Origin: Tolypothrix sp. PCC 7910
GTDB taxonomy: Bacteria > Cyanobacteriota > Cyanobacteriia > Cyanobacteriales > Nostocaceae
Reading direction: 5' to 3'
Assembly (NCBI RefSeq): GCF_011769525.1
Contig: NZ_CP050440.1
Coordinates: 372,001-436,000, forward strand
DNA length: 64,000 nt
The translations under genes and the position numbers were made by a program. The notes beneath the pieces are model-generated. The model had not been told where the DNA came from and did not search any database. It saw only the letters and a list, made by a program, of their open reading frames with translations. Shown one piece after another: positions 35,115 to 44,592 of the stretch. Each line of letters starts with the position of its first letter. Position 1 is the stretch's first letter.

Positions 35115-35786
35115 TTAAGCTGTTACTTTTTCTTTTTTCAGCTTTTGAATTTGTTTCTTCTTCAACGCAACTCCCATTCCTAAAGCTGTTACCGAGCCTA
35201 AAATTGTAAAAGGTTCTGGCACTTCTTCAGTCGCTAAGCTAATGGTAGTCACACCACTTGAACCACTGCTGTTAAAAGTTCTATTCCCACTAAGTTCGCC
35301 TCTAGCAACAGTTTGACCATTAAATTTAAAGAAACCACTAATTCCTGGATCTTCAGGAGTATTGATAGTCACGCTGTTATTTTTGGCTATTCTCTGCAGA
35401 GAACCAGCACTCAGGTCAAACGACAAGCTAGAAGTGATACCTTTGAGAGTAACAGTACCGAAATCAATGAATTTAGGTACTGCACTAAAGTCATAATTAG
35501 ATCCCGCAGCTGTTAGTGTTGACCGTAGGCTCAGTGCTAGATTCTGCAATGTAACATTATTACCTAATAAAGTCGAAAAATCGCCAGTAGCCTGGCGAAC
35601 CGTGCCGCTACTTGTCCATTGAATTTGTGTATTTGCAGGATTTGTTTTTGTTGGCCCTAAATTAGCAGTACCGTCAACTGCTACAGTACCATTCAAACTA
35701 AAAGCTTGCGCTGGTGCTAATGTGCTACCTACAGCAAAGGTGCCGCAAGTTAAGGCTAATCCTAGCCCTATTGTTTTAAAAGCCAT
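35115..35786 (-). CDS. PEP-CTERM sorting-domain protein
   Basis: A 223-residue exported protein. A signal peptide (MAFKTIGLGLALTCGTFAVG ending near APAQAFS) precedes a beta-rich, Ser/Thr/Asn-rich body. The C-terminus has the PEP-CTERM tripartite signal: VPEPFTILGSVTALGMGVAL then a basic tail KKKQIQKLKKEK. Such proteins are processed by an exosortase and delivered to the envelope or exopolysaccharide. The start is the ATG at 35786 with GGAG upstream. It is monocistronic. Its role may be structural or related to extracellular matrix; no specific domain is recognised in the body. Confidence 0.87.
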   Translation of the reverse strand: MAFKTIGLGLALTCGTFAVGSTLAPAQAFSLNGTVAVDGTANLGPTKTNPANTQIQWTSSGTVRQATGDFSTLLGNNVTLQNLALSLRSTLTAAGSNYDFSAVPKFIDFGTVTLKGITSSLSFDLSAGSLQRIAKNNSVTINTPEDPGISGFFKFNGQTVARGELSGNRTFNSSGSSGVTTISLATEEVPEPFTILGSVTALGMGVALKKKQIQKLKKEKVTA

Positions 35787-36923
35787 GATTGTCTCCATTA
35801 AAAATGATTAGTATCAGGTTTTTGCCATCTGCAAAATGTCCTAATGAATTGCATACATTAGGCTCTTTTGGAGTTGGTAAACATTCATCTGCTGAGTTGT
35901 TATGCTGTGACCCAAATTTATACAGAAAAGTTGCTTGGGTTTCCCGAATTTAGCAAACTTTTCAAGACAGATTTTGGATTGAAAGATTGAGATTTAAAAA
36001 ATGGTAAAAGACCCTAATCTTAACGCCACTTGCTTCTGTTGGTATTTCCCTAAGACCAAAGTAGCTCAACTAAAAAGCTTGTGTTGCAAACTTATAAGCA
36101 AAGGAAGCTTCTGCTTAGACTTGCTGTAAAATCCATCATCCAAAATCCTGTCTTCCTGTCCCTGCTGTCAAGCGTGGGGGGAAATCTAAAATTGAGAAGT
36201 TATTACTCAGCAATCACATGCAGATGCCCACCTGATTTTTGCATACCCTTCCATTATTTAAGTAAAAACACAGATAGGCGTAAAGCCTTTGTAAAAACCA
36301 TACATTTATCTGTGAATTTTGTATAAAGTATTGCATCCACTCATCGATAACGCTGCTTCCCACCTAAAGGTAGATGACAGAAATCTTTTATACCGATAAT
36401 TGCAGAGAATCTAGACTTTGCTGTGAATAGGAAAAAATTTCATTTTTGATTTTTCAAGCAGTTAAGCTCAAATCAACTATGGGAGTGCGATTAGGGAACT
36501 CCAAAAATAAATCATTCCAACGTCTAGACTCAACACAAGTATTTCTCTCCCCTGTCTACACAATGCTTGGAATTTAGATAGCCATAATCAAATTTTTGGC
36601 AAAGCAGATAGAGAATTGTTCGTGTAGCAGTATAAATGCTTGATGATGCTAAGTGCGATCGCACTCAAATTACAGCTTCAGCAATTATTATTCATACAAG
36701 AAATTTCAAGGGAAAGTGAATCAGGGAAAACCTTTAAACTTTCCCGTAAAAACTTTATATAGTTCAGTTTCATCGCGGCTAATTACCTTTTGCTCTAAGT
36801 AAGTCAGTGGAAATAAACCAAACTATGTTAACAAACGTAAATAGGCTTGAAATCCTTACTAATGACCAATGACCAAGGACAAATGACAGCCTCAGCCAGT
36901 TATCTTTAATTTCGCCGACCTAC
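35787..36923. other. Long intergenic region (1.1 kb)
   Basis: No supported reading frame on either strand. It contains an inverted pair CACAGATA/TATCTGTG near 36269-36313 with a ~30-base loop, and a partial HIP1 site near 36656. A small RNA is possible but not demonstrable by eye. Confidence 0.4.
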
Positions 36924-37598
36924 TTACTCTCGCAGTGAGTAACCAACACCACGCACAGTATGAATTAAACGTTTTTCTTTATTTTCTTCTAATTTCAGGC
37001 GTAAATAGCGAATATAAACTTCAATAATATTAGAATCTCCCATAAAGTCGTAACCCCAAACTTTCTCGATAATTTGGTCTCTAGTAAACACTTGACGGGG
37101 ATGGCTCATGAGATACTCTAACAGGTCAAATTCTTTTGCGGTTAACTCAATTGCTCGTTTACCACGAAAAACTTGACGAGTACGACGGTTTAAACTCAAA
37201 TCTTCAAACTGGGAAACATCCTCATCTGTTTCTTGGGTGCGGCGGAGATGGGCGCGAATTCTCGCTAATAGTTCTTCAATGCTAAATGGTTTAACTACAT
37301 AATCATCAGCACCAGCATCTAAACCAGCCACGCGATCGCTCACTTCGTCTTTGGCTGTCAACAAGATCACCGGCATTGAGTTACCAGTGGCGCGCAAACG
37401 ACGACAGATTTCTAAACCCGTAAGTCCTGGTAGCATCCAATCAAGAATTGCTAAGTCCGGAGACAAGTCTCTTGCCAAGGTCAAGCCGAGGATACCATCA
37501 TTAGCTACACTTACCTGATATCCTTCACTATTCAATTCCAGTTCAACAAATCGCGCCAGCTTAACTTCATCTTCAACTAAAAGGATATGCGCTGTCAT
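36924..37598 (-). CDS. Orphan OmpR-family response regulator
   Basis: A 224-residue DNA-binding response regulator. The receiver has EDE near residue 9, phospho-acceptor Asp in LAILDWMLPG, Thr in LLTAKD and Lys in VVKPFS. The winged-helix domain has LTAKEFDLLEYLMSHPRQVFTRDQI and ends IHTVRGVGYSLRE. All receiver residues needed for phosphorylation are intact. No sensor kinase is adjacent on either side, so its partner is elsewhere. The target genes are unknown. Confidence 0.92.
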   Translation of the reverse strand: MTAHILLVEDEVKLARFVELELNSEGYQVSVANDGILGLTLARDLSPDLAILDWMLPGLTGLEICRRLRATGNSMPVILLTAKDEVSDRVAGLDAGADDYVVKPFSIEELLARIRAHLRRTQETDEDVSQFEDLSLNRRTRQVFRGKRAIELTAKEFDLLEYLMSHPRQVFTRDQIIEKVWGYDFMGDSNIIEVYIRYLRLKLEENKEKRLIHTVRGVGYSLRE

Positions 37599-38337
37599 AT
37601 TTTTTCCTCAAGTAGCCTCACCGATGGAGGTAATGGGTAATTGGTGATTGGTAATTGGCGATCGGACTATTACTTATTACCTATTACCAAATTCCTTGCC
37701 CACAAGGGAACGATAAATGTTGTTGTATTGGTTCGAGTGTAGGAAGTGATGTTAGCAGCCACTGCGATCGCATCTGTATCCCCAACCTCTGGGCGGTTCA
37801 TAATTTACTTTTATTGACAATCATGGAGAATTTTAGATTAATTGGGATATTTCCACCAGGATTTTATCTATTAATATCCTTTAATCTACTTTAAGCTGCA
37901 TCTTTCCCTATTTTTCTAACTAGGCAATTATATGATTATTTACAATTAAGTGTTTGAACATCTCTCTCCTTGGATCTCTTTTTACTCAGCTTACTGTGCT
38001 TGATTTGGCAAATATTACGAATTACGAATTATTAATTACTAGATTGATATAACACTAATATTTAGGTATAATAAATTTGTAGCACTTGCGGTTAAAAAAA
38101 GAAGTGCAAACAAAAAAGTGCCCACACAAAATTTAACCCCATCCTAAATAGAGAAAAGGGCAACCAGTGGGACACAAGACAAATAACTCAAAACTCAATA
38201 CACAGCACTTTTAAGCCCAAAGGAATAAAGATTAATTTCTAGGCTGTGAGACTTTTGTTAAGTAGAGATTTGTTTCTGTTCTGTTGTATTAATTTGTATC
38301 ATCGTCTTTTTGCTACATAGCACCCGGTAAGCCAGAC
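37599..38337. other. Intergenic region (740 bp)
   Basis: It holds a short run of TGGTAATT-type heptamers at 37629-37662 and otherwise AT-rich DNA. No gene is supported. Confidence 0.4.
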
Positions 38338-38544
38338 TCATTGTTTGGACAAGAGCTTGTTAGTACCTAGCAGGACTAAAATGAGCAGTAATAGCTGGAT
38401 TTGCCAAGGCGCTAAAACTAAACTCAAAATCAAACAAATGAATCCAAATACACCAGCTATGTAGGCTATTTCATCAGTAGATTGTTTAACGAAATAGCCA
38501 GTTATCAAAGCGGTACAAAGTGGAACCAAAAAAAACAAAGCCAT
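38338..38544 (-). CDS. Small hypothetical membrane protein
   Basis: A 68-residue protein with two hydrophobic helices (residues ~3-18, then about 28-62 as one long or two packed helices: AYIAGVFGFICLILSLVLAP and IQLLLLILVLLG). The ATG is preceded by AGGTTAGGAAAA. The compact helical composition and ordered stop make it a probable real small membrane protein. The function is unknown. Confidence 0.65.
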   Translation of the reverse strand: MALFFLVPLCTALITGYFVKQSTDEIAYIAGVFGFICLILSLVLAPWQIQLLLLILVLLGTNKLLSKQ

Positions 38545-38785
38545 TTTTCCTAACCTCTGAAATCAAAGGTATGACGTTGATATAAATAGAGTAAATCTGT
38601 TGTTGACAATTTGTTCATTTTACATCTCTGTTGGATTCCCTTTCAACAGAGTATGTAAAATAATCATGTAGAAAATTCCTATTTGATAATCATCTGGTAA
38701 ATTAGCTTAACACTATTGTGCTGGCATCAGCAGAATGATCTAGCATAATTACCTACAGAATTAACGTTTTTGATTTAGACACTCA

Positions 38786-40948
38786 ATGCTGAACATTCCT
38801 CAATTACTGGCAACTGAACTAGACCTTAAACCTTATCAGGTGCAAAATGCGCTGGAACTTCTAGCAGAGGGTGCAACAATCCCTTTTATCGCACGCTACC
38901 GAAAAGAGCGCACCGGTGAAATGGATGAAGTTCAATTGCGTAATTTATCGGATAAGTATACATACTTAACAGAATTAGAAGAAAGAAAAGCGGTAATTCT
39001 AAATGCGATCGCCAATCAAGGTAAACTCACTGATGAACTAAAAGCGCAGATTACTTCTAGTTTACAAAAAACAGAACTTGAGGATTTATACTTACCATAT
39101 AAACAAAAGCGTCGCACCCGCGCTACTGTCGCCAGAGAGAAAGGTTTAGAACCACTGGCAGAATTTATTAAATCATTGAATGTGAAAAATCCTGTGTCTG
39201 CTTCTTTAGAAACAGAAGCAGCCAAATATATTTCGGAAACTCAAGGCGTAAAATCTGCACAAGAAGCGCTCAAAGGCGCATCTGATATTTTAGCGGAGGA
39301 AGTTGCCGAAAGAGCCGAATCAAGGGCATATATTCGGGATTATTTATTAGAATCGGGTGTATTTAACTCTCGGATTAAAGATGAGCATCCGGAAGGTACA
39401 ACGAAATTTGAAATGTACCGTAACTATCAAGCTAAGGTTAAAAATATTGCACCTCATAATATCTTGGCTTTGTGTCGGGGTGAAGCAGAGGGAGTATTAA
39501 ATTTTGAAATCGCCTTTGATGAAGATATCGTACTTTCCTATCTCGAATCTCAGGAGATTAAAACTAAAGTCCGCGCTATTCGCGATTTTTACCAAGCGAT
39601 GATTAAAGATGCATTTAATCGCTTGATGAAAACTTCTTTAATGGGAGAAGTCATAGCTGAAAAGAAAGCCTACGCTGATTTTGAGTCGATTAAAACCTTT
39701 GAAACGAATTTACGGGAATTGCTATTATCTGCACCTGCGGGGATGAAACCAACTTTGGCAATTGATCCTGGGTTTAGAACTGGGTGTAAAGTAGCAGTAA
39801 TTGACCAAACAGGAAAATTTTTGGAATATCAAGCGGTATTTCCCCATCAAGCAGCCGAACAACGGACTAAAGCTGCACAAACTCTCAAAAATTTAATTGA
39901 AAAGTACAAAATTGAGTTAATCGCCATTGGTAACGGTACAGCTTCCCGTGAGACTGACGAGTTTGTTTCCCAAGTACTGCAAGCTATGGAACGCAAACCG
40001 ACAAAGGTAATGGTAAATGAATCGGGTGCATCTATATATTCTGCTAGTAAAGTAGCTTTAGAAGAGTTTCCCGATTTAGATATTACCGTGCGTGGTGCCA
40101 TTAGCATCGGTCGGCGCTTGCAAGATCCCTTGGCGGAACTAGTGAAGATTGATCCCAAATCCATTGGTGTAGGACAATATCAGCACGATGTTGACCAGAA
40201 GTTGCTCAAGAAAAAGTTGGATGAAACTGTAGAAAGCTGCGTCAACTATGTCGGTGTAGACTTAAACACGGCTTCTAAAGAACTTTTAACCTTTGTTTCG
40301 GGAATTACGCCAGCAGTTGCCAATAATATTGTCACCTATCGCAACGAGAACGGAGCCTTTAAAAATCGCCGCCAATTGTTAAAGGTACCAAAACTAGGGC
40401 CCAAAGCCTTTGAACAAGCTGCTGGGTTCCTGCGGATTCGCAACGGTGAAAACCCCTTGGATAATACAGCCGTACATCCAGAGAGTTATTCATTGGTAGA
40501 AGCGATCGCATCCGACCTCAACGTACCATTAAATCAGGTAACCCAAATCGCCGCCAAACTCCAAAAGGCTAACCTAAAAAAATACGTCACCGATACTGTA
40601 GGCGAACCGACACTGCGCGACATCTTTAGCGAACTCGAAAAACCAGGTAGAGATCCCCGTGCTGAGTTTAAATATGCCACCTTCAAAGAAGGAATTACAG
40701 AAATTAAAGATTTACAAGAGGGAATGGAATTAGAAGGTATTATCACCAATGTCGCCAACTTTGGTGCATTTGTAGATATCGGTGTCCATCAAGATGGCTT
40801 AGTCCACATCTCCCAACTGGCTGATAGATTTGTTGACGATCCCAAAAAGATTGTCAAAGTCGGACAAGTTGTGAAAGTTAGAGTACTAGAAGTCAATGAA
40901 AAATTGAAGCGAATTAGTTTGTCGATGAAATCCGTAAGACAAAGCTAG
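38786..40948 (+). CDS. tex: Tex family RNA-binding transcription accessory protein
   Basis: A 720-residue Tex protein: helical N-terminal domain (PFIARYRKERTGEMDEVQL), YqgF/RNase H-like domain around residue 325 (LAIDPGFRTGCKVAVID), helix-hairpin-helix region near 500 (YVGVDLNTASKELLTFVSGI, then YRNENGAFKNRRQLLKVPKLG) and a C-terminal S1 RNA-binding domain (IITNVANFGAFVDIGVHQDG to LKRISLSMK). Tex binds nucleic acid and affects transcription and stress tolerance in other bacteria. The gene is monocistronic and is followed by a GGTGCGTT palindrome at 40955. Confidence 0.95.
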   Translation: MLNIPQLLATELDLKPYQVQNALELLAEGATIPFIARYRKERTGEMDEVQLRNLSDKYTYLTELEERKAVILNAIANQGKLTDELKAQITSSLQKTELEDLYLPYKQKRRTRATVAREKGLEPLAEFIKSLNVKNPVSASLETEAAKYISETQGVKSAQEALKGASDILAEEVAERAESRAYIRDYLLESGVFNSRIKDEHPEGTTKFEMYRNYQAKVKNIAPHNILALCRGEAEGVLNFEIAFDEDIVLSYLESQEIKTKVRAIRDFYQAMIKDAFNRLMKTSLMGEVIAEKKAYADFESIKTFETNLRELLLSAPAGMKPTLAIDPGFRTGCKVAVIDQTGKFLEYQAVFPHQAAEQRTKAAQTLKNLIEKYKIELIAIGNGTASRETDEFVSQVLQAMERKPTKVMVNESGASIYSASKVALEEFPDLDITVRGAISIGRRLQDPLAELVKIDPKSIGVGQYQHDVDQKLLKKKLDETVESCVNYVGVDLNTASKELLTFVSGITPAVANNIVTYRNENGAFKNRRQLLKVPKLGPKAFEQAAGFLRIRNGENPLDNTAVHPESYSLVEAIASDLNVPLNQVTQIAAKLQKANLKKYVTDTVGEPTLRDIFSELEKPGRDPRAEFKYATFKEGITEIKDLQEGMELEGIITNVANFGAFVDIGVHQDGLVHISQLADRFVDDPKKIVKVGQVVKVRVLEVNEKLKRISLSMKSVRQS

Positions 40949-40954
40949 TCGTAG

Positions 40955-40982
40955 GGTGCGTTGTCGCGCAGCGCAACGCACC
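40955..40982. repeat. GGTGCGTT palindromic repeat
   Basis: GGTGCGTT and AACGCACC flank a 12-base GC-rich loop, just past the tex stop. It belongs to the same GGTGCGTTA family as 42832 and may serve as a terminator stem. Confidence 0.65.
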
Positions 40983-41077
40983 GCCAATTATTCAAGGTGC
41001 CGTATTTGATTATTAAGGCAGCACAAGAGAGGGTTTTCTGCCTCCAAGAGAGAAAATAACAGTATGGGGAATCACAA

Positions 41078-41401
41078 ATGGCAGTTTATCAAGTTCGACT
41101 GATTAACTCGGCAATGGGGTTAGACCGTACTATTCAAGTCCCAGACGATCAATATATTCTCGACATAGCAGAAGACAACGGTATTCGCCTACCATCTGGT
41201 TGCAAACAAGGCGAATGTTCTGCCTGTGTTGCCAAACTCATCAGTGGTGAAGTTGATCAAAGTGAGCAGAAATTTCTGCGTCCCCAGGAAATCAAAGCTG
41301 GCTATATTGTTACCTGTGTTACTTATCCCACCTCTGATTGCACTCTCGAAACCCATCAAGAACAAGTTTTATATAAATCTTCGCTTTACTATAAGCAATA
41401 A
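41078..41401 (+). CDS. Plant-type 2Fe-2S ferredoxin
   Basis: A 107-residue soluble electron carrier of the plant/cyanobacterial [2Fe-2S] class. The cluster ligands are visible as Cys-x4-Cys-x2-Cys in GCKQGECSACV plus the distal Cys in VTCVTYP. The N-terminus MAVYQVRLINSAMGLDRTIQ and the DQSEQKFL stretch resemble the heterocyst/vegetative paralogue group (FdxH-like), but the loop around the cluster is not diagnostic. The C-terminal tail is longer than in PetF. It probably donates electrons to a specific reductase. Confidence 0.92.
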   Translation: MAVYQVRLINSAMGLDRTIQVPDDQYILDIAEDNGIRLPSGCKQGECSACVAKLISGEVDQSEQKFLRPQEIKAGYIVTCVTYPTSDCTLETHQEQVLYKSSLYYKQ

Positions 41402-41693
41402 ATTTTTTAAATTAGATATTTGGCTATTTATTTATAAACTAAATACTCATCTGTGAAAGTATAAATTAATCGACTTAATTTAAGATTTTCTTTATAAACT
41501 AATCTTTATAGAATTTCCCACCTTAATTAAGTATTTTAGCAATAAATAATCAAATGGAAAAATTAAACCCTGATTTTTCAGCCGAATGGTAGAACGGTAA
41601 TCTATCCTCATATTGATGCCCCAACAGATTGATTAGTTCATGATAGTGACATGAAGTTCACACGCTCAATCAACTGTTTCTGAGGTAAAAACA

Positions 41694-42092
41694 ATGTTAG
41701 GGCCATTTTTGACAGCAATAGCTACAGCTTTGAGTCTACTAATAGTAGATTTGGTGGTACCAGGCGTTAATATTGCTAATTTTCCCGCTGCAATCATTGC
41801 AGCATTAGTGATTGGTTTGATTAATGGCTCAGTCAAGCCAGTACTTTCTACCTTATCTATGCCGTTGAATTTCTTAAGCTTTGGCGCATTTTCTCTAGTA
41901 ATTAACGGTATTTGTTTCGCATTAGCAGCAGCCTTAGTTCCTGGTTTTTATGCTCACGGAATTATCGCGTTTATTTTGGGGCCAGTAATTCTATCTTTTG
42001 CTAACACCTTCATTAACAACTACTTTGCTGAAAAGAACCTGGCTTTAGGTAGTGGAAATGTTAATAATAAGGGAGAATTACCCTCCAGCTAA
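41694..42092 (+). CDS. Phage holin family 4-like membrane protein
   Basis: A 132-residue protein with four hydrophobic helices, including ATALSLLIVDLVVPGVNI and LVIGLINGSVKPVLSTLSMPLNFLSFGAFSLVINGICF, the pattern of the PF04020-type family named after phage holins. Members in cyanobacteria are chromosomal and stress-associated rather than lytic, and there are no phage genes nearby. The function is unknown. Confidence 0.85.
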   Translation: MLGPFLTAIATALSLLIVDLVVPGVNIANFPAAIIAALVIGLINGSVKPVLSTLSMPLNFLSFGAFSLVINGICFALAAALVPGFYAHGIIAFILGPVILSFANTFINNYFAEKNLALGSGNVNNKGELPSS

Positions 42093-42240
42093 TAAGCAGT
42101 TAGGGTATAGATAATATTCCCATCATCTGTCTCTACCAATTAGCAGTCGTCGAATTAATTTGATTTCGTCAGCAGATTTCCTAATTCGGTGACACTCATA
42201 CAAATGAAACTCAACCACATCAAACATTAGAATCAAATCC

Positions 42241-42432
42241 ATGAAATTAACACGCTTACTTCTTGGTCTGTTGTTACCCCCCGTAGGAGTTTTTCTAGAA
42301 GTTGGTATTGGCCCAACTCTGATAATTAATATTTTGCTCACATTATTAGGTTGGCTTCCCGGTAGCATCCATGCAGTTTGGGTTATCGCCAAACATAATG
42401 AGCAATTTAACAGACAGGATGGGATCTACTAA
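42241..42432 (+). CDS. YqaE/Pmp3 family small membrane protein
   Basis: A 63-residue proteolipid with two membrane helices: LLLGLLLPPVGVFLEVGIG and ILLTLLGWLPGSIHAVWVI. The PPVGVF and LGWLPGSIHAVWV signatures define the Pmp3/YqaE family, which affects membrane potential and salt tolerance in yeast and plants. It lies downstream of the holin-like gene on the same strand with a ~150-bp gap. It probably belongs to the membrane stress response. Confidence 0.93.
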   Translation: MKLTRLLLGLLLPPVGVFLEVGIGPTLIINILLTLLGWLPGSIHAVWVIAKHNEQFNRQDGIY

Positions 42433-42771
42433 CACCGCGAAATTGGTAATGAGTATTAACTAATTCTCGACCAATAATTACCATTACCAATTTGCATCTC
42501 CATTATTCCAAATCCCAATATTTGCTATAGTTGCTTTCAATTAAGTTTGTAGTTCAATACAGTTCAGCCAGAAATAAAAGCTCCTATTTAGAATAGTCAT
42601 CTACTCCAAATAAACGCTTTTTAAATTGTGACTTTTAATTTTTGATTTTCGCGCGACGGTATCAGGGTTTCATCGAATTTCTCCTCTCAATCAAAGTATA
42701 CTAGGGTGGCAGTTGTCCACTCTATTTTTTTGTTTTATCTAATTTCAATTCAACAATAGTTGTTGCTCAGA

Positions 42772-42801
42772 ACCCCGAGGTTTTGAAAAAGTCGGGGTTC
42801 T
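42772..42801. repeat. AACCCCGA/TCGGGGTT hairpin repeat
   Basis: AACCCCGA and TCGGGGTT flank a 14-base loop containing GGTTTTGAAAAAG. The half-site CCCCGACTTTTT recurs at about 42919. Confidence 0.6.
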
Positions 42802-42831
42802 AAATCTTGCTACAGTACCATTCATATATAG

Positions 42832-42857
42832 GGTGCGTTAGCCTTGGCTAACGCACC
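42832..42857. repeat. 26-bp palindrome of the GGTGCGTTA family
   Basis: GGTGCGTTAGCC pairs with GGCTAACGCACC at all twelve positions around TT. Confidence 0.8.
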
Positions 42858-42976
42858 GGACACAGCTTAGATAGTGCAGTGGGTTACTGAAATTTTTTCA
42901 ACATATAAAAAAACAATACCCCCGACTTTTTAATAAGCCAGGGATATTTATCTGTTATGGAAGACTAGCTACTGTA

Positions 42977-43783
42977 TTAAGCAGGGGGTAATTTGTGTTT
43001 ATCGGTAGTAGTAGGATGGTCTTTATCTTTAAACAATTCCGCCGCCGCTAACAGCAATTCTCTTAAAGCCTGTTTTAGTTGGTGTTCTTTCTTTGCGATC
43101 GCACTACCAGCTGCACCCAGTTTATCATCGAGCTGCGATCGCTTCTGTTCAACTTGAGTAGCAATGTTTTCTGCTTGGGGACGAGCTTGATTGTACCAAT
43201 GCTTTGCGTCTTCCAAGTAATCTTTTACCTCTTCCGAACGTCCACCGTAGCGTGCAGCTAAATTAGCTCTCACAATAGCCAGTTGTGCTTGCAGCTGAGC
43301 ATAGCGTTTCTTCAGTAAAGCTGCTTCTTCACTATCTTTAATCCCATCAATGACAGAATCAAGGACAGTTTTTGTACTAGTAGAAGTTTCCTTACCTGTC
43401 TCTTCAATCTCAGCCAAAATTACATCAACATCTTTTTGGAGTTGTTCTTCTTCAGTATCTAGTTGAGACTGTAGCTTTTTAATTTCTGTTTGAGTTTTTG
43501 CGATGTTTTCATGTCGGCGGCTATTAACACCTTCCAATACACCTTCAATAGAAGCTGTCACTTCTTCTTTGATTTCGCTACCTCTTTCTTGGAAAGTTTC
43601 CATTACAGCCGAAAGCGCATCTTTCACAATAGTACGCAGTTCTATAGAACCCGCTTTAAATTCAGAACTGACTTGAGAAACTGCGGCTTTAACAATTTCT
43701 CTAATGCGATCACTTCTTAACTGTCCAGTTTCTTTAGCTTGTTCTAAGTCTGCTTGAATTTTCTGTTTGATATTGTTAGGCAT
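42977..43783 (-). CDS. Coiled-coil/helical hypothetical protein
   Basis: A 268-residue, highly charged, Ala/Glu/Lys-rich protein with long predicted amphipathic helices. Two or three similar stretches (SQVSSEFKAGSIELRTIVKD, VMETFQERGSEIKEEVTASI) occupy residues ~35-90. A heptad-like coiled coil KLQSQLDTEEEQLQKDVDVI spans ~105-130 and a further helix (AKKEHQLKQALRELLLAAAEL) lies near 230-250. It resembles LEA/apolipoprotein-like stress proteins in composition, but no family is recognised. The gene is monocistronic. Confidence 0.75.
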   Translation of the reverse strand: MPNNIKQKIQADLEQAKETGQLRSDRIREIVKAAVSQVSSEFKAGSIELRTIVKDALSAVMETFQERGSEIKEEVTASIEGVLEGVNSRRHENIAKTQTEIKKLQSQLDTEEEQLQKDVDVILAEIEETGKETSTSTKTVLDSVIDGIKDSEEAALLKKRYAQLQAQLAIVRANLAARYGGRSEEVKDYLEDAKHWYNQARPQAENIATQVEQKRSQLDDKLGAAGSAIAKKEHQLKQALRELLLAAAELFKDKDHPTTTDKHKLPPA

Positions 43784-43959
43784 TTTCCACTCTAGGTATT
43801 TAGCTAATTTGGATAAAATTTTGTAGATATCATCCTCTATTCACATTATGGTGTAGCCTTTTCGAGCCGGGCACTTCCTTTAGACAGAAAATGACTGTAT
43901 TTTTCACAAATTACCTTTTGTGAGATGATTAATATCTGTTGATACACAATAAATTTCTT

Positions 43960-44184
43960 ATGTGGCAAGTAAATATCAATTGTTCTGGTCAAGCATGGAA
44001 AATATATGGTAGTGAATTTAAAGCGCTAGCAGATAAGTATTCAGGTGTTTGCATTACCTCTAAAAAAATGCCAGATGGTCAGCGGATTATGGTATACAAA
44101 ATTGAGGATGTGAGCGATGCAGAGGCTTTTGTAGAAGAATGTCAGCAGTTTGTTGGCTTTACTTCAGACTTTGAATCTTTTTAA
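43960..44184 (+). CDS. Small hypothetical protein
   Basis: A 74-residue protein from the ATG at 43960 (MWQVNINCSGQAWKIYGSEF), ending DAEAFVEECQQFVGFTSDFES. Alternating strands and helices suggest a small alpha/beta fold. It lies 40 bp upstream of the cytochrome c6 gene on the same strand and may be co-transcribed with it. No known family is recognised. Confidence 0.7.
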   Translation: MWQVNINCSGQAWKIYGSEFKALADKYSGVCITSKKMPDGQRIMVYKIEDVSDAEAFVEECQQFVGFTSDFESF

Positions 44185-44224
44185 GATGCTAGTTGATATA
44201 TAAGTAAAAAATGATGTTGATTAT

Positions 44225-44572
44225 ATGAAAAAGCAATTCAAAAAACTCATAAAATTGCTATTAATTACTTGTTTGAGCTTGACAAGTTTTTTAACTCCCT
44301 CTGCTAATGCAGCAGATACAGTTAATGGCTCACAAATATTCGATGTTCATTGTGCAGGTTGTCATATTAACGGTGGTAATATTATCAGGCGTGGTAAGAC
44401 CTTAAAGAAAAAAGCCCTCAAGAAATATGGTATGGATTCTTTAGAGGCAATATCATCCATTGTTACCAATGGTAAAAATAATATGTCAGCTTATAAAGAC
44501 CGACTCACTCCAGAGCAAATACAAGATGTTGCTGCTTATGTTTTAGAACAATCCGAAAAAGACTGGCGTTAA
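44225..44572 (+). CDS. petJ: Cytochrome c6 (soluble photosynthetic electron carrier)
   Basis: A 115-residue c-type cytochrome. A signal peptide (LLLITCLSLTSFLTPSANA) targets it to the thylakoid lumen. The mature part has the haem motif CAGCH with the axial His, and the Met ligand in NNMSAYKDRL. It ends IQDVAAYVLEQSEKDWR, the classic cytochrome c6 ending. It carries electrons from cytochrome b6f to photosystem I or the oxidase. The haem-loop GKNNMSA differs slightly from the common GxxAMPAF, so it may be one of several c6 paralogues. Confidence 0.93.
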   Translation: MKKQFKKLIKLLLITCLSLTSFLTPSANAADTVNGSQIFDVHCAGCHINGGNIIRRGKTLKKKALKKYGMDSLEAISSIVTNGKNNMSAYKDRLTPEQIQDVAAYVLEQSEKDWR

Positions 44573-44592
44573 TTTATAATTCATCATTTCCC

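Larger units (their letters stand above)
42433..42976. other. Repeat-rich intergenic region
   Basis: No gene. It carries a CCCCGA/TCGGGG hairpin at 42772-42801, the GGTGCGTTA palindrome at 42832-42857 and another CCCCCGACTTTTT at about 42918. Confidence 0.55.

Noticed and set aside
41694-42092. Phage holin-like gene as a sign of a prophage
   Set aside because: No integrase, capsid or lysin genes nearby; this holin-named family is a common chromosomal membrane protein in cyanobacteria.
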